Assembly (NCBI RefSeq): GCF_014841215.1
Contig: NZ_JACYTR010000006.1
Location: forward strand, 62,001 to 126,000
DNA length: 64,000 bases
Reading direction: 5' to 3'
From: Pseudomarimonas arenosa
GTDB taxonomy: Bacteria > Pseudomonadota > Gammaproteobacteria > Xanthomonadales > Xanthomonadaceae
Notes under the pieces: model-generated
What the model was told of the DNA's origin: nothing
Databases searched by the model: none
The model's input: the letters and a program-made list of their open reading frames with translations, nothing else
Position numbers and translations under genes: made by a program
Part shown: piece by piece, positions 38,601 to 47,582 of the stretch
Layout of the letters: the number at the start of each line of letters is the position of its first letter
How positions within the stretch are numbered: the first letter of the stretch is position 1

Positions 38601-39029
38601 TTGATCGTCGGCAACAGCAGTGAGACCCAGGCCCCCACCGCTGCCTGGTATCCGCCGACCGAGAGCGGCTGGGGGATTTCCTTCGCCCGTCAGGGCGAAA
38701 TCGGCTATGCCCTGTTGTTCTTCTACGACAGCGCTGGTGCGCCGACCTGGGGACTGGCGGCTGGTGCCTTCGATCCCCAGCGTATGGAGTTTGACCTGCT
38801 ACAGACCTTCGGCCCCACCCGTTGCCCGGGCTGCCCTGGCGTGGAAGACCCCGATAACGAGACGATCGGCAGCTTTCGCTTTGATCTGCAGGGAAGCAGC
38901 CAAGGCCGCGTGTCAGTGTCAGCCAGCGCGCCCGGAATCGATTGGCAGCGTAGCGAATCGGAGTTTGTGCCCTTGTCCGACAGTCCGACCGATGCCGCCG
39001 GCCGACCGCGGGCCTTCGATGGTCAATAG
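35694..39029 (+). CDS. Modular secreted metallopeptidase with TSP3 repeats and C-terminal Trp-rich repeats
   Basis: I use ATG 35694, which is followed by a clean signal peptide (MSVLRARLLWAVFVGGMF, cut near VSA). The 1111-residue protein has a pro-region and a reprolysin-like catalytic domain. Its zinc site is His337-E-x-x-His341-x-x-G-x-x-His347 (HEVGHNLGAEH), with a Met-turn (FNTMMSSFG, residues 371-372). A chain of thrombospondin type 3 calcium-binding repeats (about 440-567, DTDGDGLNDSEDAFPFD-like) follows. An NHL-like beta-propeller (about 575-855; APDGRLYVAS-type blades) comes next. Two tandem Trp-rich modules (about 870-1100) start GGWWNPQRSGHGLEV and AAWYPPTESGWGISF. It is probably extracellular or surface-bound and calcium-stabilised. 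The substrate is unknown. Confidence 0.88.
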   Translation: MSVLRARLLWAVFVGGMFAAAAVSADDWQELEAAAKKSVARPAALQSLPVEALQVFQRAGADKSSSAQILNIALQDGRRLTARSRSGSAKSGDGARSWGGVMDGADSRYQAVVTIGKEASFASLLSPQGRFEWMAQGDKGWLIDLGHPSFREPGFADDFMHDAMAHGHGQNEAGARLDRSPRSISRVGGKASTVIDVLFLYTQGFADRYPGSVAHTRIEHLMAVSNQGLANSRVDLALRLVGAEQVAYNDTDDNGIALENLRAAQSVSANVAGLQGVGERRNALGADLVILIRPHDIEVRGSCGIAFLFENRSDQGVNIVSDGFSGWSACPTSTFLHEVGHNLGAEHQNGANSPQAGFGTAYIAPSRFNTMMSSFGTGNPNRFLRLNTFSNPQIRCGGEACGVAGVADNARRVSNNMAAVAAYRAAVSAAPAPDFAAIDDDTDGDGLNDSEDAFPFDARWQTDRDRDGVADPVDAFPGDPNEFSDLDGDGIGDFQDSDRDGDGVVNVLDALPDDATDAVDSDQDRVGDSQDAFPFDRRESGDRDQDGIGDIADSDADGDGVNDLSDSAMDLLVVSAGNDRILRFEGDSGMFANIEVIGDFQPVAFGEYGRLIWDAPRKSLLALAEAGVMRYQRAPISQAQQLLYPSLSAGSPSLTGAFPSGFARDAQDRLYVSVTSNADLSRYDVIAGFALPAGQLNRPQLFAQPTRDVARTPDGRLWTLLRDGTLVEVNAENGSLGLQLPGTSVFNVPDAVDISAMIAGPDGALWFADRAGSRIWRLQPASGARASIVVAAGAGGLRQPGGLAFGPDGRLYVASTGSNQILRFDASAGQLIDVFSRVAPGVMLEPRALAFAPSIRDRYPRDAARQVRPVLGGWWNPQRSGHGLEVARVGDVLAVTWYTYSDDGKPTWYLAAAPFSGSVWQGELRSYRWDGSVATSEVVGSVQLSFSSDRAAEFSWSLPDSSGTERMQPLIVGNSSETQAPTAAWYPPTESGWGISFARQGEIGYALLFFYDSAGAPTWGLAAGAFDPQRMEFDLLQTFGPTRCPGCPGVEDPDNETIGSFRFDLQGSSQGRVSVSASAPGIDWQRSESEFVPLSDSPTDAAGRPRAFDGQ

Positions 39030-39078
39030 CCGGAGTGGCAACGCCGGCCGAATTGCCTGACCGCCTTCACGCGACAAG

Positions 39079-39109
39079 CGGGGCCGCATAAGGGACAATA
39101 GCGGCCCCG
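39079..39109. other. Nine-base inverted repeat upstream of tkt
   Basis: CGGGGCCGC (39079-39087) and GCGGCCCCG (39101-39109) enclose a 13-base AT-richer loop. It lies between the metallopeptidase stop and the tkt start. It could terminate the first gene or form part of the tkt leader. There is no T tract. Confidence 0.4.
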
Positions 39110-39165
39110 TGCCACAGGCCTGACCGGGCCGGCGCGGTGTCCCGCTCACTTCCCCAGATGCTGCC

Positions 39166-41178
39166 ATGACGACGCCCAGCCGCCGCGAACTTGCCAATGC
39201 CGTCCGCTTTCTCGCCATCGATGCCGTGGAAGCGGCCAAGTCCGGGCATCCGGGCATGCCGATGGGAATGGCGGATATCGCCGAAGTGTTGTGGAACGAC
39301 TTTCTGAGCCACAACCCGAGCAACCCGAAATGGTTCAATCGCGACCGCTTCGTGCTCAGCAATGGCCATGGCTCGATGCTGCTGTATGCATTGTTGCATC
39401 TCACTGGCTATGACCTGCCGCTCGATCAGCTCAAGCGCTTCCGCCAGCTGCATTCGAAAACTGCCGGTCACCCGGAATCCAGTGAAACCCCAGGCGTAGA
39501 GACCACTACCGGGCCGCTCGGGCAGGGCATCGCCAATGCTGTCGGCATGGCATTGGCGGAAAAGGTGCTGGCCGCGCGCTTCAATCGCCCCGGCTACAAC
39601 ATCGTCGATCATCACACCTGGGCCTTTCTCGGCGATGGCTGCCTGATGGAAGGTGTATCGCACGAGGTCTGTTCGCTGGCTGGCACGCTTGGGCTGGGCA
39701 AGCTGATCGCCTTCTGGGACGACAACAAGATTTCCATCGACGGTAACACCGACGGCTGGTTCACCGATGACACCGGGCAGCGCTTCGAAGCCTATGGATG
39801 GCAGGTGATTCGTAACGTCGACGGACATGATCCGGAAGAAATCGCTCAGGCCATTCGTACCGCCAAGGCGGAGACCGAGCGGCCGACCCTGATCTGCTGC
39901 CGCACGGTGATCGGTTTCGGTGCGCCGACCAAGGCTGGCAAGGAGAGTACCCACGGTGCGCCCCTGGGTAAGGACGAAGTGGCAGGTACACGCGAAGCGC
40001 TCGGTTGGCCGCACGGGCCGTTTGAAATTCCCGAGTCGCTGTATGCAGGTTGGCGTGCCGGCCACGGCGAAGCGCAGGAAGCGAAGTGGAACGAGTTGTT
40101 CACCGAGTACGGTCGACAGTTCCCAGAGCAGGCCAGCGAACTGCTGCGCCGCCTGCGCGCCAGCCTGCCCGCTGATTTCGCCGACCGCGCCTTGGCCTAC
40201 GCCGATAAGCTGCAGGCCGAGGGGCCGGTGGTCGCTTCACGCAAGGCCTCGCAAATGGCGCTGGAAACCTTCGGTCCGCTGTTGCCCGAGCTGATCGGCG
40301 GCTCGGCCGATCTGGCCCATTCCAACCTGACCCACTGGAAGGGTTCCAAGGATGTGCTGAGCGGCGCTGTCGACGCGAACTACATCCACTACGGCGTGCG
40401 CGAGTTTGGCATGAGCGCGATCGCCAATGGCCTGGCGCTGCACGGTGGTTTTATCCCCTACGACGCCACCTTCCTGGTGTTCAGTGATTACGCCCGCAAC
40501 GCCGTGCGCATGAGCGCACTGATTCCGGCCGCTGCCATTCACGTCTATACCCATGACTCCATCGGCCTGGGTGAAGATGGTCCAACGCATCAGCCGGTCG
40601 AACATCTGGCTTCACTGCGATACATTCCGAATAATCGCGTGTGGCGACCCTGTGATGCAGTTGAGTCGGCGATCAGCTGGAAAGCCGCCATCGAGCATCG
40701 CGCCGGTCCGTCCTGTCTGGTGTTTTCGCGGCAGAATCTGGCGCATCAGATGCGCACTTCACAGCAGGTGCGCGACATCGAGCGCGGTGGCTATGTACTG
40801 CTGGAAGCCGAGGGCGGCAAGCCCGAGCTGATCCTGATTGCCACCGGCTCGGAAGTCGATCTCGCGATGCAGGCTGCGCGCAGTCTGAGCGAGGAAGGTC
40901 GCAAGGTGCGAGTGGTGTCGATGCCGTGCAGCAATGTGTTCGATCAGCAGCCGATCGAGTGGCGCGAAGCGGTGTTGCCCAGCTGGTGCCGGGCACGCGT
41001 TGCGGTGGAAGCCGCGGTCACCGACTACTGGCGCAAGTATGTCGGCCTGGACGGCGAGGTGATCGGTATCGATCGCTTCGGCGCTTCGGCCCCGGCCGAG
41101 CACCTGTACAAGGAGTTCGGCATCACGGCTGAGGCCGTCACCGCAGCAGGGCGTCGCGTGCTGGGCGGGAAGGCCTAG
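39166..41178 (+). CDS. tkt: Transketolase
   Basis: Transketolase moves two-carbon ketol units in the pentose phosphate pathway, using thiamine diphosphate. The 670-residue protein has the family length. Segments include [13 protein letters not shown] near residue 25 and [18 protein letters not shown]. The ThDP-binding stretch [12 protein letters not shown] near 155 continues to [10 protein letters not shown]. Catalytic-region motifs are [15 protein letters not shown] (pyrimidine domain) and [20 protein letters not shown]. The C-terminal domain has [15 protein letters not shown]. It is a single gene, followed 138 bases later by ribB. Confidence 0.98.
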   Translation: MTTPSRRELANAVRFLAIDAVEAAKSGHPGMPMGMADIAEVLWNDFLSHNPSNPKWFNRDRFVLSNGHGSMLLYALLHLTGYDLPLDQLKRFRQLHSKTAGHPESSETPGVETTTGPLGQGIANAVGMALAEKVLAARFNRPGYNIVDHHTWAFLGDGCLMEGVSHEVCSLAGTLGLGKLIAFWDDNKISIDGNTDGWFTDDTGQRFEAYGWQVIRNVDGHDPEEIAQAIRTAKAETERPTLICCRTVIGFGAPTKAGKESTHGAPLGKDEVAGTREALGWPHGPFEIPESLYAGWRAGHGEAQEAKWNELFTEYGRQFPEQASELLRRLRASLPADFADRALAYADKLQAEGPVVASRKASQMALETFGPLLPELIGGSADLAHSNLTHWKGSKDVLSGAVDANYIHYGVREFGMSAIANGLALHGGFIPYDATFLVFSDYARNAVRMSALIPAAAIHVYTHDSIGLGEDGPTHQPVEHLASLRYIPNNRVWRPCDAVESAISWKAAIEHRAGPSCLVFSRQNLAHQMRTSQQVRDIERGGYVLLEAEGGKPELILIATGSEVDLAMQAARSLSEEGRKVRVVSMPCSNVFDQQPIEWREAVLPSWCRARVAVEAAVTDYWRKYVGLDGEVIGIDRFGASAPAEHLYKEFGITAEAVTAAGRRVLGGKA

Positions 41179-41316
41179 TTAAGTATCCCGGTCGTGAGCC
41201 CGTTTCCAGGGGCCTCGTTTTGTGAGGGCCCTGGGCGGGTAAGGTTCGGCTCCTGAGACCAATTCTCAGCAAGAGCAAGGCGAGATGCCTGCCGCTCGCA
41301 ACTATCAGGTACACCT

Positions 41317-42417
41317 ATGAGTTTCGCCCCCGTTCCCGAGTTGCTGGAAGAACTGCGCCAGGGGCGCATGGTGGTCATCGTTGACGACGAGGATCGCGAA
41401 AACGAAGGCGATCTGATCATGGCCGCCGAGCTGGTGCGACCGGCCGATATCAACTTCATGGTCACCCATGCGCGTGGGCTGGTCTGTCTGTCCTTGAATC
41501 GCGAACGATGCCGTCAACTCGGACTGGCGCCGATGGTGCAGCACAACCGCTCGCAGTACCACACCAACTTCACTGTCTCGATCGAAGCCGCCGAGGGCGT
41601 CACCACCGGCATCTCAGCCTACGATCGCGCCCACACCATTCGTACCGCGGTGCGCCCCGACGCCGCGCCGCATGACGTGCACCAGCCCGGGCACGTGTTC
41701 CCCTTGATGGCCCAGCCGGGCGGCGTGCTGACCCGCGCTGGCCATACCGAGGCGGCGTCCGACCTTGCCTTGTTGGCGGGTCTGGAACCAGCCGGCGTGT
41801 TGGTCGAGATTCTCAACGAGGACGGCAGCATGGCGCGTCGTCCGCAGTTGGAAACCTTCGCCGCTGAGCATGGTTTGAAGATCGGCTCGATCGAAGACCT
41901 GATCCGCTACCGGCTGGAAACCGAACACACGGTCGAACGGCTCGACAAGCGCAGCATCGATACCGAGTTCGGTGCCTTCGAGCTGTATACCTATCGCGAC
42001 AAGCTTAACCACCATGTTCACTTTGCCATGGTGCTGGGGTCGCCGCAGCGCGAATCCCCGACCCTGGTGCGGGTACACGTCCAGAATCCCTTGGCCGATA
42101 CCCTGCGCTGGCAGCGCGCCGACTTCGGCATCGCTGCCAGCGATGCACTGGCGGCGATTCGTGACGCTGGTGAGGGCGTGCTGGTAGTGCTGGCCGAGCA
42201 GAGCGATCCGGAACAGTTACTGGCGCGGGTGACCGAAAGCCCGGCGCCCCCGGCCAGCCGCGCCGCGGCCCTGCACGAATGGCGCCGCAACGGTGCCGGC
42301 AGTCAGATCCTGGCCGACCTTGGCCTCGGCAAGCTACGTGTGCTGGGCACCCCGCGCAGGCAGGTGGGCCTGGCGGGCTTCGGCCTGGAAGTGGTGGAGT
42401 ATCAGAGTCGGCCGTAG
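41317..42417 (+). CDS. ribB: 3,4-dihydroxy-2-butanone 4-phosphate synthase with degenerate GTP cyclohydrolase II domain
   Basis: The N-terminal half (residues 1-205) makes DHBP from ribulose 5-phosphate for riboflavin synthesis. It has the metal/substrate motif [23 protein letters not shown], and [15 protein letters not shown], all intact. The C-terminal half aligns with GTP cyclohydrolase II but lacks its zinc cysteines. Where E. coli RibA has Cys54, Cys65 and Cys67, this protein has Asn257, Ala268 and Phe270. The protein is therefore of the RibBX kind, and a separate active RibA must be elsewhere. I find no FMN-riboswitch pattern in the 138-base leader. The ribH gene lies beyond the inserted TPR gene. 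Confidence 0.94.
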   Translation: MSFAPVPELLEELRQGRMVVIVDDEDRENEGDLIMAAELVRPADINFMVTHARGLVCLSLNRERCRQLGLAPMVQHNRSQYHTNFTVSIEAAEGVTTGISAYDRAHTIRTAVRPDAAPHDVHQPGHVFPLMAQPGGVLTRAGHTEAASDLALLAGLEPAGVLVEILNEDGSMARRPQLETFAAEHGLKIGSIEDLIRYRLETEHTVERLDKRSIDTEFGAFELYTYRDKLNHHVHFAMVLGSPQRESPTLVRVHVQNPLADTLRWQRADFGIAASDALAAIRDAGEGVLVVLAEQSDPEQLLARVTESPAPPASRAAALHEWRRNGAGSQILADLGLGKLRVLGTPRRQVGLAGFGLEVVEYQSRP

Positions 42418-42423
42418 CCGCTG

Positions 42424-42457
42424 GCTCGGCGATCGACCCGTCTGTCGATCGCCGAGC
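42424..42457. terminator. Perfect 14-base stem between convergent ribB and TPR gene
   Basis: Left arm 42424-42437 and right arm 42444-42457 are exact complements around a six-base loop, seven bases after the ribB stop. A second inverted repeat (TGAAGTTTG at 42459-42467, CAAACTTCA at 42501-42509) follows. This may serve the converging gene. Confidence 0.6.
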
Positions 42458-42522
42458 GTGAAGTTTGCGCAGTCGCCAGACGCACTGACGACCGGATATT
42501 CAAACTTCAAGCTGCCGAATCA

Positions 42523-45500
42523 TTAGTGATAACCCCACTCCGGTGCGGTGTCGCCGGCGATGATGGCCAGCGGGGTCAGTAACTTGTGTTCGACCATCTG
42601 TGCTGCCGGTGAAGTGCCCAGTCGATCGCCCTGCATGGTCTGGCTGAGCTCCATGTAGCGCTCGTATTGCTCGCGCATGCTCTCAGGCATGCTGTCGATC
42701 GCCTGGCGAACGGCGTTAGCGCTGGATGTGAATGGGTAGATCTCTGAACGCTTCGTCTCGTGCTTAAGACGCGCCGCCGCAACTTCCAGCGTGGTCCAAA
42801 GGCCGCGCAAATCGCCCACTTCGTGCAGTTCGAACTCAACATGGCGTTGCGCCGGATCCAGTTCAGCCAGTTTCAGTCGCGCGATGTCGCGCTCGGCGGC
42901 CGGAATGTAGCTCTTTTCGCCGAGGTCGTGCAGTTTGCGCCAGGCATTCAGATAGTCAGGATCCAGTGCCACCGCATCGCGCAAGTGTTGCAGTGCTTCG
43001 CCAAAGCGGCCCTGCTCGATCCGCAGGTAGGCCATCATGTAACGCGCCTGCGGTTGATCCGGATTGCTCTGCATGATCTGTTTGAATACGGCTTCGGCAA
43101 TCGATTGCGCTTGGGTGCCCTGGAACACGCTTTCACAGCCGAAGCAATGGCTTTCGACGCGGCCAAAGCTATCCGGCATAAGCTCGAACGCGCGACGATA
43201 GTGCAGCAATGCCTCCTGGGTTCGACCTTGCTTGCTCAGTTGAACGGCAAGTCGCGACTGAATGCAGTAGGCATCGGAGAACTGTTCCAGCGCTTTGCCA
43301 TACAGCTCGATGGCGCGCCGGTGCAGGCCCAGGCGGTGCAGTTCGTCGGCCTCTTCACTCATGCGAATGGCGCTCACCGCTGAGCGATACACAGCGGCAG
43401 ATTCGGCCTTGCCCTGCGCTTCAAGCAGTTCCGCCAGCACGGCGTACGCGCGCATACGGTCGCCCCTGCCTTGCTCGCCATCCGAGGGGTCGATTGCAAT
43501 CGCCGCGCGAACGGCCTGTTCAGACTTTTCGAGTGCACCGCTGCGCTGAAGTACGATGGCTTTCCAGATCAGCGGTCGCTCCTGGAACGGGTCCTGGCCA
43601 TAGCGCTGGTCCAGCGCGTCGGCGGCACGTTCGCCGAGGATGTCTATCCACACCGCGTAGCCGGAGTCGTGATTGGGCAGGCGCTTCAGCATTTCCTCGA
43701 TGACCTGCTCGGCACGATCGTGCTGTCCCGTTGCCAGCAGTGCTCGCCCGACCAGTGAAGCCAGCGGAACGCCGAGGGAATCCTTGCTCTCGATCAGCTC
43801 ACCCAAATCGCGCGCCGACCATGTTGGCGCTTCATCGAGTAGCTGCAGGAGGTCGGTGTGCTGTCCGGCCTCGGCATACAAAGCACTGAGTTCAATCAAG
43901 GCCTGCTGATGCAGTGCGTTTGCGCTGAGAGCTTCAAAGCCTTGGTGCTCACCCGGGCTGCGCTGCTTGAGCGCTGCGACCGCCAGTTGTTGCGCCAGGC
44001 CGGGCTTTCCTTGCTTGCGAGTTTCGGCGTACAGCTTGACTGCCTGCTCGGCGAGGTCTGACTGATCGCTCGCGGCAGCGCTCTCCAGCTGCGCCTTGAA
44101 CAAGGCGGTGGCGCCTTGCAATCCGGCTTCCGACCAGTCGCTGCGCTCGGTCACGCGACCCAAGGCCGCCAGACGGATGGCGTGGCCGAAGGCGCGGGTG
44201 CTCGCCTCGGCGTCGTGCTTGCCCGGCACGGCCAGCTTGGCCAGCAATTCGGCGGCCTGCTCGATGGCGTCCGCCGAGAGCAAGGCGTCGATGCGTACCA
44301 GATTCAGCGCATCGCGATCGGATTTGCCCAGTTCCGGGCTGCTGAGTTTCGATTCAATCGCTTGCAAGGCATCTTGATGGCGGCCTGCTGCCGAGGAAAT
44401 CTGCAGGAAGCTCTTCCACCCTTCGGTGCTCGCGGATTGTTCCAGAACACCTCCGAGCATCTTGGCAAACGCCCCCAACTTGCCGTTGGCCTCCAGGGCA
44501 GCAACGATTTCCTGCGGTAGGTAGTTCAGTTGGTCCATCTCGAAGGTGGCCAACAACGCCTCGGCCTCGTTGTGGCGCTCGGCCTGCAGCAGTCCGACCA
44601 GATACCACAGCGAGGCAGCGCTGCGGGAATAGGCGAACCGGAAGCTGTCCTTGGTCGATTGCGCGCCCTTGAATCGTTGGTCCAAGGCCTCAAACAGGTC
44701 GAGCGCCTCGGCGCTGTTGATCAATTCCCATTGCGGCCGCTGCAGGCTCGAAACGTGTTTCAGTGCCAAGGATCGGGTCAGCTGGGCGGTTGCGTGGCTG
44801 CTGGGTGCGGCAAGCGAGACTGGCATCTGCAGCGTCGCCAGCAGCACCTTGGCGGCGTCCTGCTCGCCGAGCATGCCGACCAGGTCAGGTACATCCAGGG
44901 CCATGGCGTATTCTTGCTCCTGCCATTGTTTGGCGCCGCGCAGGAACGCATCGGCGATCTCTTCCGGCCTGCCATAGAGCGTGGCCCAGACCTGTTGCAA
45001 GCTGTCGAGCTGAGCTTCCATCGTGCGGCGTTGCTGCGGGTCACTATCCTTGCTGCGCTCGCGAGCCAGTTTGATGGTGCGCTCAAGTGCCTGCTGGTCG
45101 CGGCTGAGGATATTGCCGAGCATCTTCAGGCCCAAAGCTGGCAAGGAGTCGTCTGAGTGTCGCTTTTCGATCTGCGCACTGAGCGTGGTCCATGCTTTCG
45201 GCCCCGGCAGGGAAGCCAGCACCGAACGCGGGCCCACCGATGCGCGTACCCAGGGGTCATAGCTCTGATAGTCAAAAGCAAGCGTGGCTTGCTTGATCTC
45301 GGCGGCGCGATCCCACAGCGAGATCCATTGCTCGCTGGCCTGTTTGGCGTCGAGCGAGTTCAGACGGGCGCGGTAGGCGCTGAGGTCGCGCATCAGCTGC
45401 ACGTCCTTGCGGGTGTCCTGCGTCGTATCTTGCTGGGCCGATTGAATTGACCTGAGCAGCTCACTGGCCGGCAACAGATCATCGGCCATGCCGGGAGCGG

Positions 45501-45546
45501 CGCTGAGCGAGAGGGCAATCGAGAGGAACAGCGGGAGTCTGCGCAT
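42523..45546 (-). CDS. Large periplasmic TPR-repeat protein
   Basis: This 1007-residue protein has a signal peptide (MRRLPLFLSIALSLSAAPGMA). The rest is almost wholly helical, with degenerate helix-turn-helix repeats. Clear tetratricopeptide repeats lie in the C-terminal third, for example LHRRAIELYGKALEQF, QGRTQEALLHYRRAFELMP and QGRFGEALQHLRDAVALDP. No catalytic motif is seen, so a scaffold or protein-protein role in the periplasm is likely. It is transcribed against the flanking riboflavin genes, which it separates. No Shine-Dalgarno is visible before the ATG, which follows a run of C. A near-palindrome at 45608-45623 lies in its promoter region. Confidence 0.85.
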   Translation of the reverse strand: MRRLPLFLSIALSLSAAPGMADDLLPASELLRSIQSAQQDTTQDTRKDVQLMRDLSAYRARLNSLDAKQASEQWISLWDRAAEIKQATLAFDYQSYDPWVRASVGPRSVLASLPGPKAWTTLSAQIEKRHSDDSLPALGLKMLGNILSRDQQALERTIKLARERSKDSDPQQRRTMEAQLDSLQQVWATLYGRPEEIADAFLRGAKQWQEQEYAMALDVPDLVGMLGEQDAAKVLLATLQMPVSLAAPSSHATAQLTRSLALKHVSSLQRPQWELINSAEALDLFEALDQRFKGAQSTKDSFRFAYSRSAASLWYLVGLLQAERHNEAEALLATFEMDQLNYLPQEIVAALEANGKLGAFAKMLGGVLEQSASTEGWKSFLQISSAAGRHQDALQAIESKLSSPELGKSDRDALNLVRIDALLSADAIEQAAELLAKLAVPGKHDAEASTRAFGHAIRLAALGRVTERSDWSEAGLQGATALFKAQLESAAASDQSDLAEQAVKLYAETRKQGKPGLAQQLAVAALKQRSPGEHQGFEALSANALHQQALIELSALYAEAGQHTDLLQLLDEAPTWSARDLGELIESKDSLGVPLASLVGRALLATGQHDRAEQVIEEMLKRLPNHDSGYAVWIDILGERAADALDQRYGQDPFQERPLIWKAIVLQRSGALEKSEQAVRAAIAIDPSDGEQGRGDRMRAYAVLAELLEAQGKAESAAVYRSAVSAIRMSEEADELHRLGLHRRAIELYGKALEQFSDAYCIQSRLAVQLSKQGRTQEALLHYRRAFELMPDSFGRVESHCFGCESVFQGTQAQSIAEAVFKQIMQSNPDQPQARYMMAYLRIEQGRFGEALQHLRDAVALDPDYLNAWRKLHDLGEKSYIPAAERDIARLKLAELDPAQRHVEFELHEVGDLRGLWTTLEVAAARLKHETKRSEIYPFTSSANAVRQAIDSMPESMREQYERYMELSQTMQGDRLGTSPAAQMVEHKLLTPLAIIAGDTAPEWGYH

Positions 45547-45607
45547 GGGGGGGCACCAGGTCTTCGGGGCGAAGATTCTCTGCTGAGCGGTGGCGAATGT
45601 CTACGCA

Positions 45608-45623
45608 GTGTGAAATTTCGCAC
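45608..45623. promoter_or_regulatory. Near-perfect palindrome in the TPR gene-ribH divergent region
   Basis: GTGTGAAATTTCGCAC is a 16-base dyad with one mismatched pair, about 62 bases before the TPR gene and 72 before ribH. Its AT-rich centre and symmetry suit a dimeric regulator. The regulator is unknown. Confidence 0.4.
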
Positions 45624-45694
45624 AACCGCCGCCCGGCCGCCCGATGAGCTGCGCTGGGCAGGTAGAATCTGCCGATTCGCATGGAAAGCACACA

Positions 45695-46162
45695 ATGAGT
45701 CACTACGAAGGTGAGTTGCGCGTTGATGCGCAGGCGCGATTCGCGATCGTTGCCAGCCGCTGGAACCCGCGTATCGTCGATGCGCTGGTGCAGGGGGCAA
45801 AGCAGACCTTGACCGGTCATGGTGTGGCAGTCGAATCGGTGGACCTGATTCGGGTGCCCGGGGCCTGGGAGATTCCCCTGGCGGTGAGCCGGGCGGCGGC
45901 CAGCGGTCGCTATCGTGCCATCATGGCCCTGGGCTGCGTGGTGCGAGGCGATACGCGTCACTACGAGCATGTCGCCGACCGCTGTTCCGAAGGACTGATG
46001 CGTGCGATGCTCGATACTGGCTTGCCGGTGTCGAACGGTGTGCTGGCGGTGGAGCGCCACGAGGATGCCGAGGCACGCGCGGGTGGTGCACATGGCAACA
46101 AAGGTGAGGAAGCGGCCTTGGCCGCGTTGGAGATGGCGCAATTGATTGAGCAACTGGTATGA
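45695..46162 (+). CDS. ribH: 6,7-dimethyl-8-ribityllumazine synthase
   Basis: Lumazine synthase joins DHBP with the pyrimidine intermediate in the penultimate step of riboflavin synthesis. The start ATG 45695 ([13 protein letters not shown]) gives 155 residues, the family length. Motifs are [55 protein letters not shown] with the catalytic His, and [22 protein letters not shown] lies about ten bases upstream. A TAGAAT at 45663-45668 may be its -10. It opens the ribH-nusB-thiL-pgpA operon and overlaps nusB by four bases. Confidence 0.97.
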   Translation: MSHYEGELRVDAQARFAIVASRWNPRIVDALVQGAKQTLTGHGVAVESVDLIRVPGAWEIPLAVSRAAASGRYRAIMALGCVVRGDTRHYEHVADRCSEGLMRAMLDTGLPVSNGVLAVERHEDAEARAGGAHGNKGEEAALAALEMAQLIEQLV

Positions 46163-46620
46163 AAGGGCGGCGAGCGGACGGGATCGACCCGGTGGCGCGA
46201 TCGCGCGCCCGAAAGCGTGCGCTGCAGGCGATCTATGCCTGGCAGGTGAGTGGCGGTCCGATGAGCCGGGTGATCGAGCAGTTCCAGCACGAGCAGGAGC
46301 GCGAGCTGGCTGACCTGCCGTATTTCGAGGGTCTGCTGTTCGGCGTGGAGAAAGAACTGGACGCCCTGGACAAGGCGCTGGAGCCTTTCGTTGACCGCAG
46401 CATTGATCAGATCGATCCGGTGGAACGTGGTGTTCTGAGGTTGGCGGCATTCGAGCTGCTGCATCGGCCGGATGTGCCGTACAGGGTAGTGATCAACGAA
46501 GCGATCGAGACCACCAAGCGATTCGGCGCCGATCATGGCCACACTTACATCAATGGCGTGCTGGACAAGGCCTGTTCGACCTGGCGGCCGGCTGAATTCT
46601 CCGCTGGCAAGCGCCGCTGA
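46159..46620 (+). CDS. nusB: Transcription antitermination factor NusB
   Basis: NusB binds boxA RNA together with NusE (S10) and supports rRNA antitermination. The 153-residue protein is basic at its N-terminus ([19 protein letters not shown], the conserved start helix). It ends with the typical [31 protein letters not shown]. It overlaps ribH by ATGA, as in many proteobacteria. Confidence 0.96.
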   Translation: MKGRRADGIDPVARSRARKRALQAIYAWQVSGGPMSRVIEQFQHEQERELADLPYFEGLLFGVEKELDALDKALEPFVDRSIDQIDPVERGVLRLAAFELLHRPDVPYRVVINEAIETTKRFGADHGHTYINGVLDKACSTWRPAEFSAGKRR

Positions 46621-46631
46621 CCGCGCTGGCA

Positions 46632-47582
46632 ATGGCCGAGTTTGAACTGATCGATGCCATTGCCCGGCGCGTCCGTCGCCGTCGCGACGTGGCCGTCGGC
46701 ATCGGCGACGATGCTGCCCTGCTGAATCCGCCGCCGGGTTATCAGCTGGCCATCACCCAGGACACCCTTAACGAATCGGTTCACTTCCGCTCGGGAGACG
46801 ACCCAGAGGCAATCGGTTGCAAGGCGGCCGCGGTCAATCTGAGTGATCTCGCTGCGATGGCCGCCGAGCCTGCCTGGTGCACCCTGTCGCTGGCCCTGCC
46901 CGACGCGGATCGCCCCTGGCTGGATGCCTTTCTCGACGGTTTTACCGGCCTGCTGGCCGAGCATGATGTGGCCCTGGTCGGTGGCGATACCACGCGTGGA
47001 CCCTGCTCCATTTCGGTGACCTTGCTCGGCCTGGTGCCAGAAGGGCAGGGCTTGCGTCGCGATGCCGGCAAGGTGGGCGACGATCTCTGGGTGACCGGTT
47101 CGCTGGGCGATGCTGCGGCCGGTCTGGCCGGAATGGGTAGCGGCGATCAGGCCAATTATCTGCGCGGCCGACTGCTGCGGCCGCAGCCGCGGATCGCCGC
47201 AGGTCTGGCCCTGCGGCGGCATGCCCGTGCCTGCATTGACGTATCGGATGGCCTGCTGGCGGACCTCGGGCATGTCCTGCGCGCCAGTGGGGTCGGTGCG
47301 GAACTGTGGCTGAGCGCCTTGCCTGCCTCGCCGGCATTGCAGGCCTGTACTGAGCGGGAGCAGCGCTGGCAGCTGCAGTGCGCCGGCGGTGATGACTACG
47401 AGTTGCTGTTCAGCGCCGCTCCGGTTGATCGAGTGGCGATTGAACGTCTGGTTCAGGCCAGCGGCACCCCGGTCGCGCGCATTGGCCGACTGGTCGATAC
47501 GCCGGGCTGTTTGATCAGCGACCCCGACGGCCAGCGCTGGCAGCCGTCCGATCTGGGCTATCAGCACTTTCAGACGACATGA
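46632..47582 (+). CDS. thiL: Thiamine-monophosphate kinase
   Basis: ThiL phosphorylates thiamine monophosphate to the diphosphate, the cofactor used for example by transketolase. The 316-residue protein of the PurM-like fold has GIGDDAALL near residue 23 and TQDTLNESVHF in the family's metal-binding TxDxxxxxxHF position. AVNLSDLAAMAAEP, VGGDTTRGP, and IDVSDGLLADLGHV follow. The C-terminal GGDDYELLFS is also typical. The gene starts 11 bases after nusB and overlaps pgpA by four. Confidence 0.96.
   Translation: MAEFELIDAIARRVRRRRDVAVGIGDDAALLNPPPGYQLAITQDTLNESVHFRSGDDPEAIGCKAAAVNLSDLAAMAAEPAWCTLSLALPDADRPWLDAFLDGFTGLLAEHDVALVGGDTTRGPCSISVTLLGLVPEGQGLRRDAGKVGDDLWVTGSLGDAAAGLAGMGSGDQANYLRGRLLRPQPRIAAGLALRRHARACIDVSDGLLADLGHVLRASGVGAELWLSALPASPALQACTEREQRWQLQCAGGDDYELLFSAAPVDRVAIERLVQASGTPVARIGRLVDTPGCLISDPDGQRWQPSDLGYQHFQTT

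Noticed and set aside
41179-41316. FMN riboswitch upstream of ribB
   Set aside because: I looked for the conserved RFN blocks (GGGGCAGGGTGAAATTCCC-type and the GCCCGCGAGC core) and found none. The leader is short and not organised that way.
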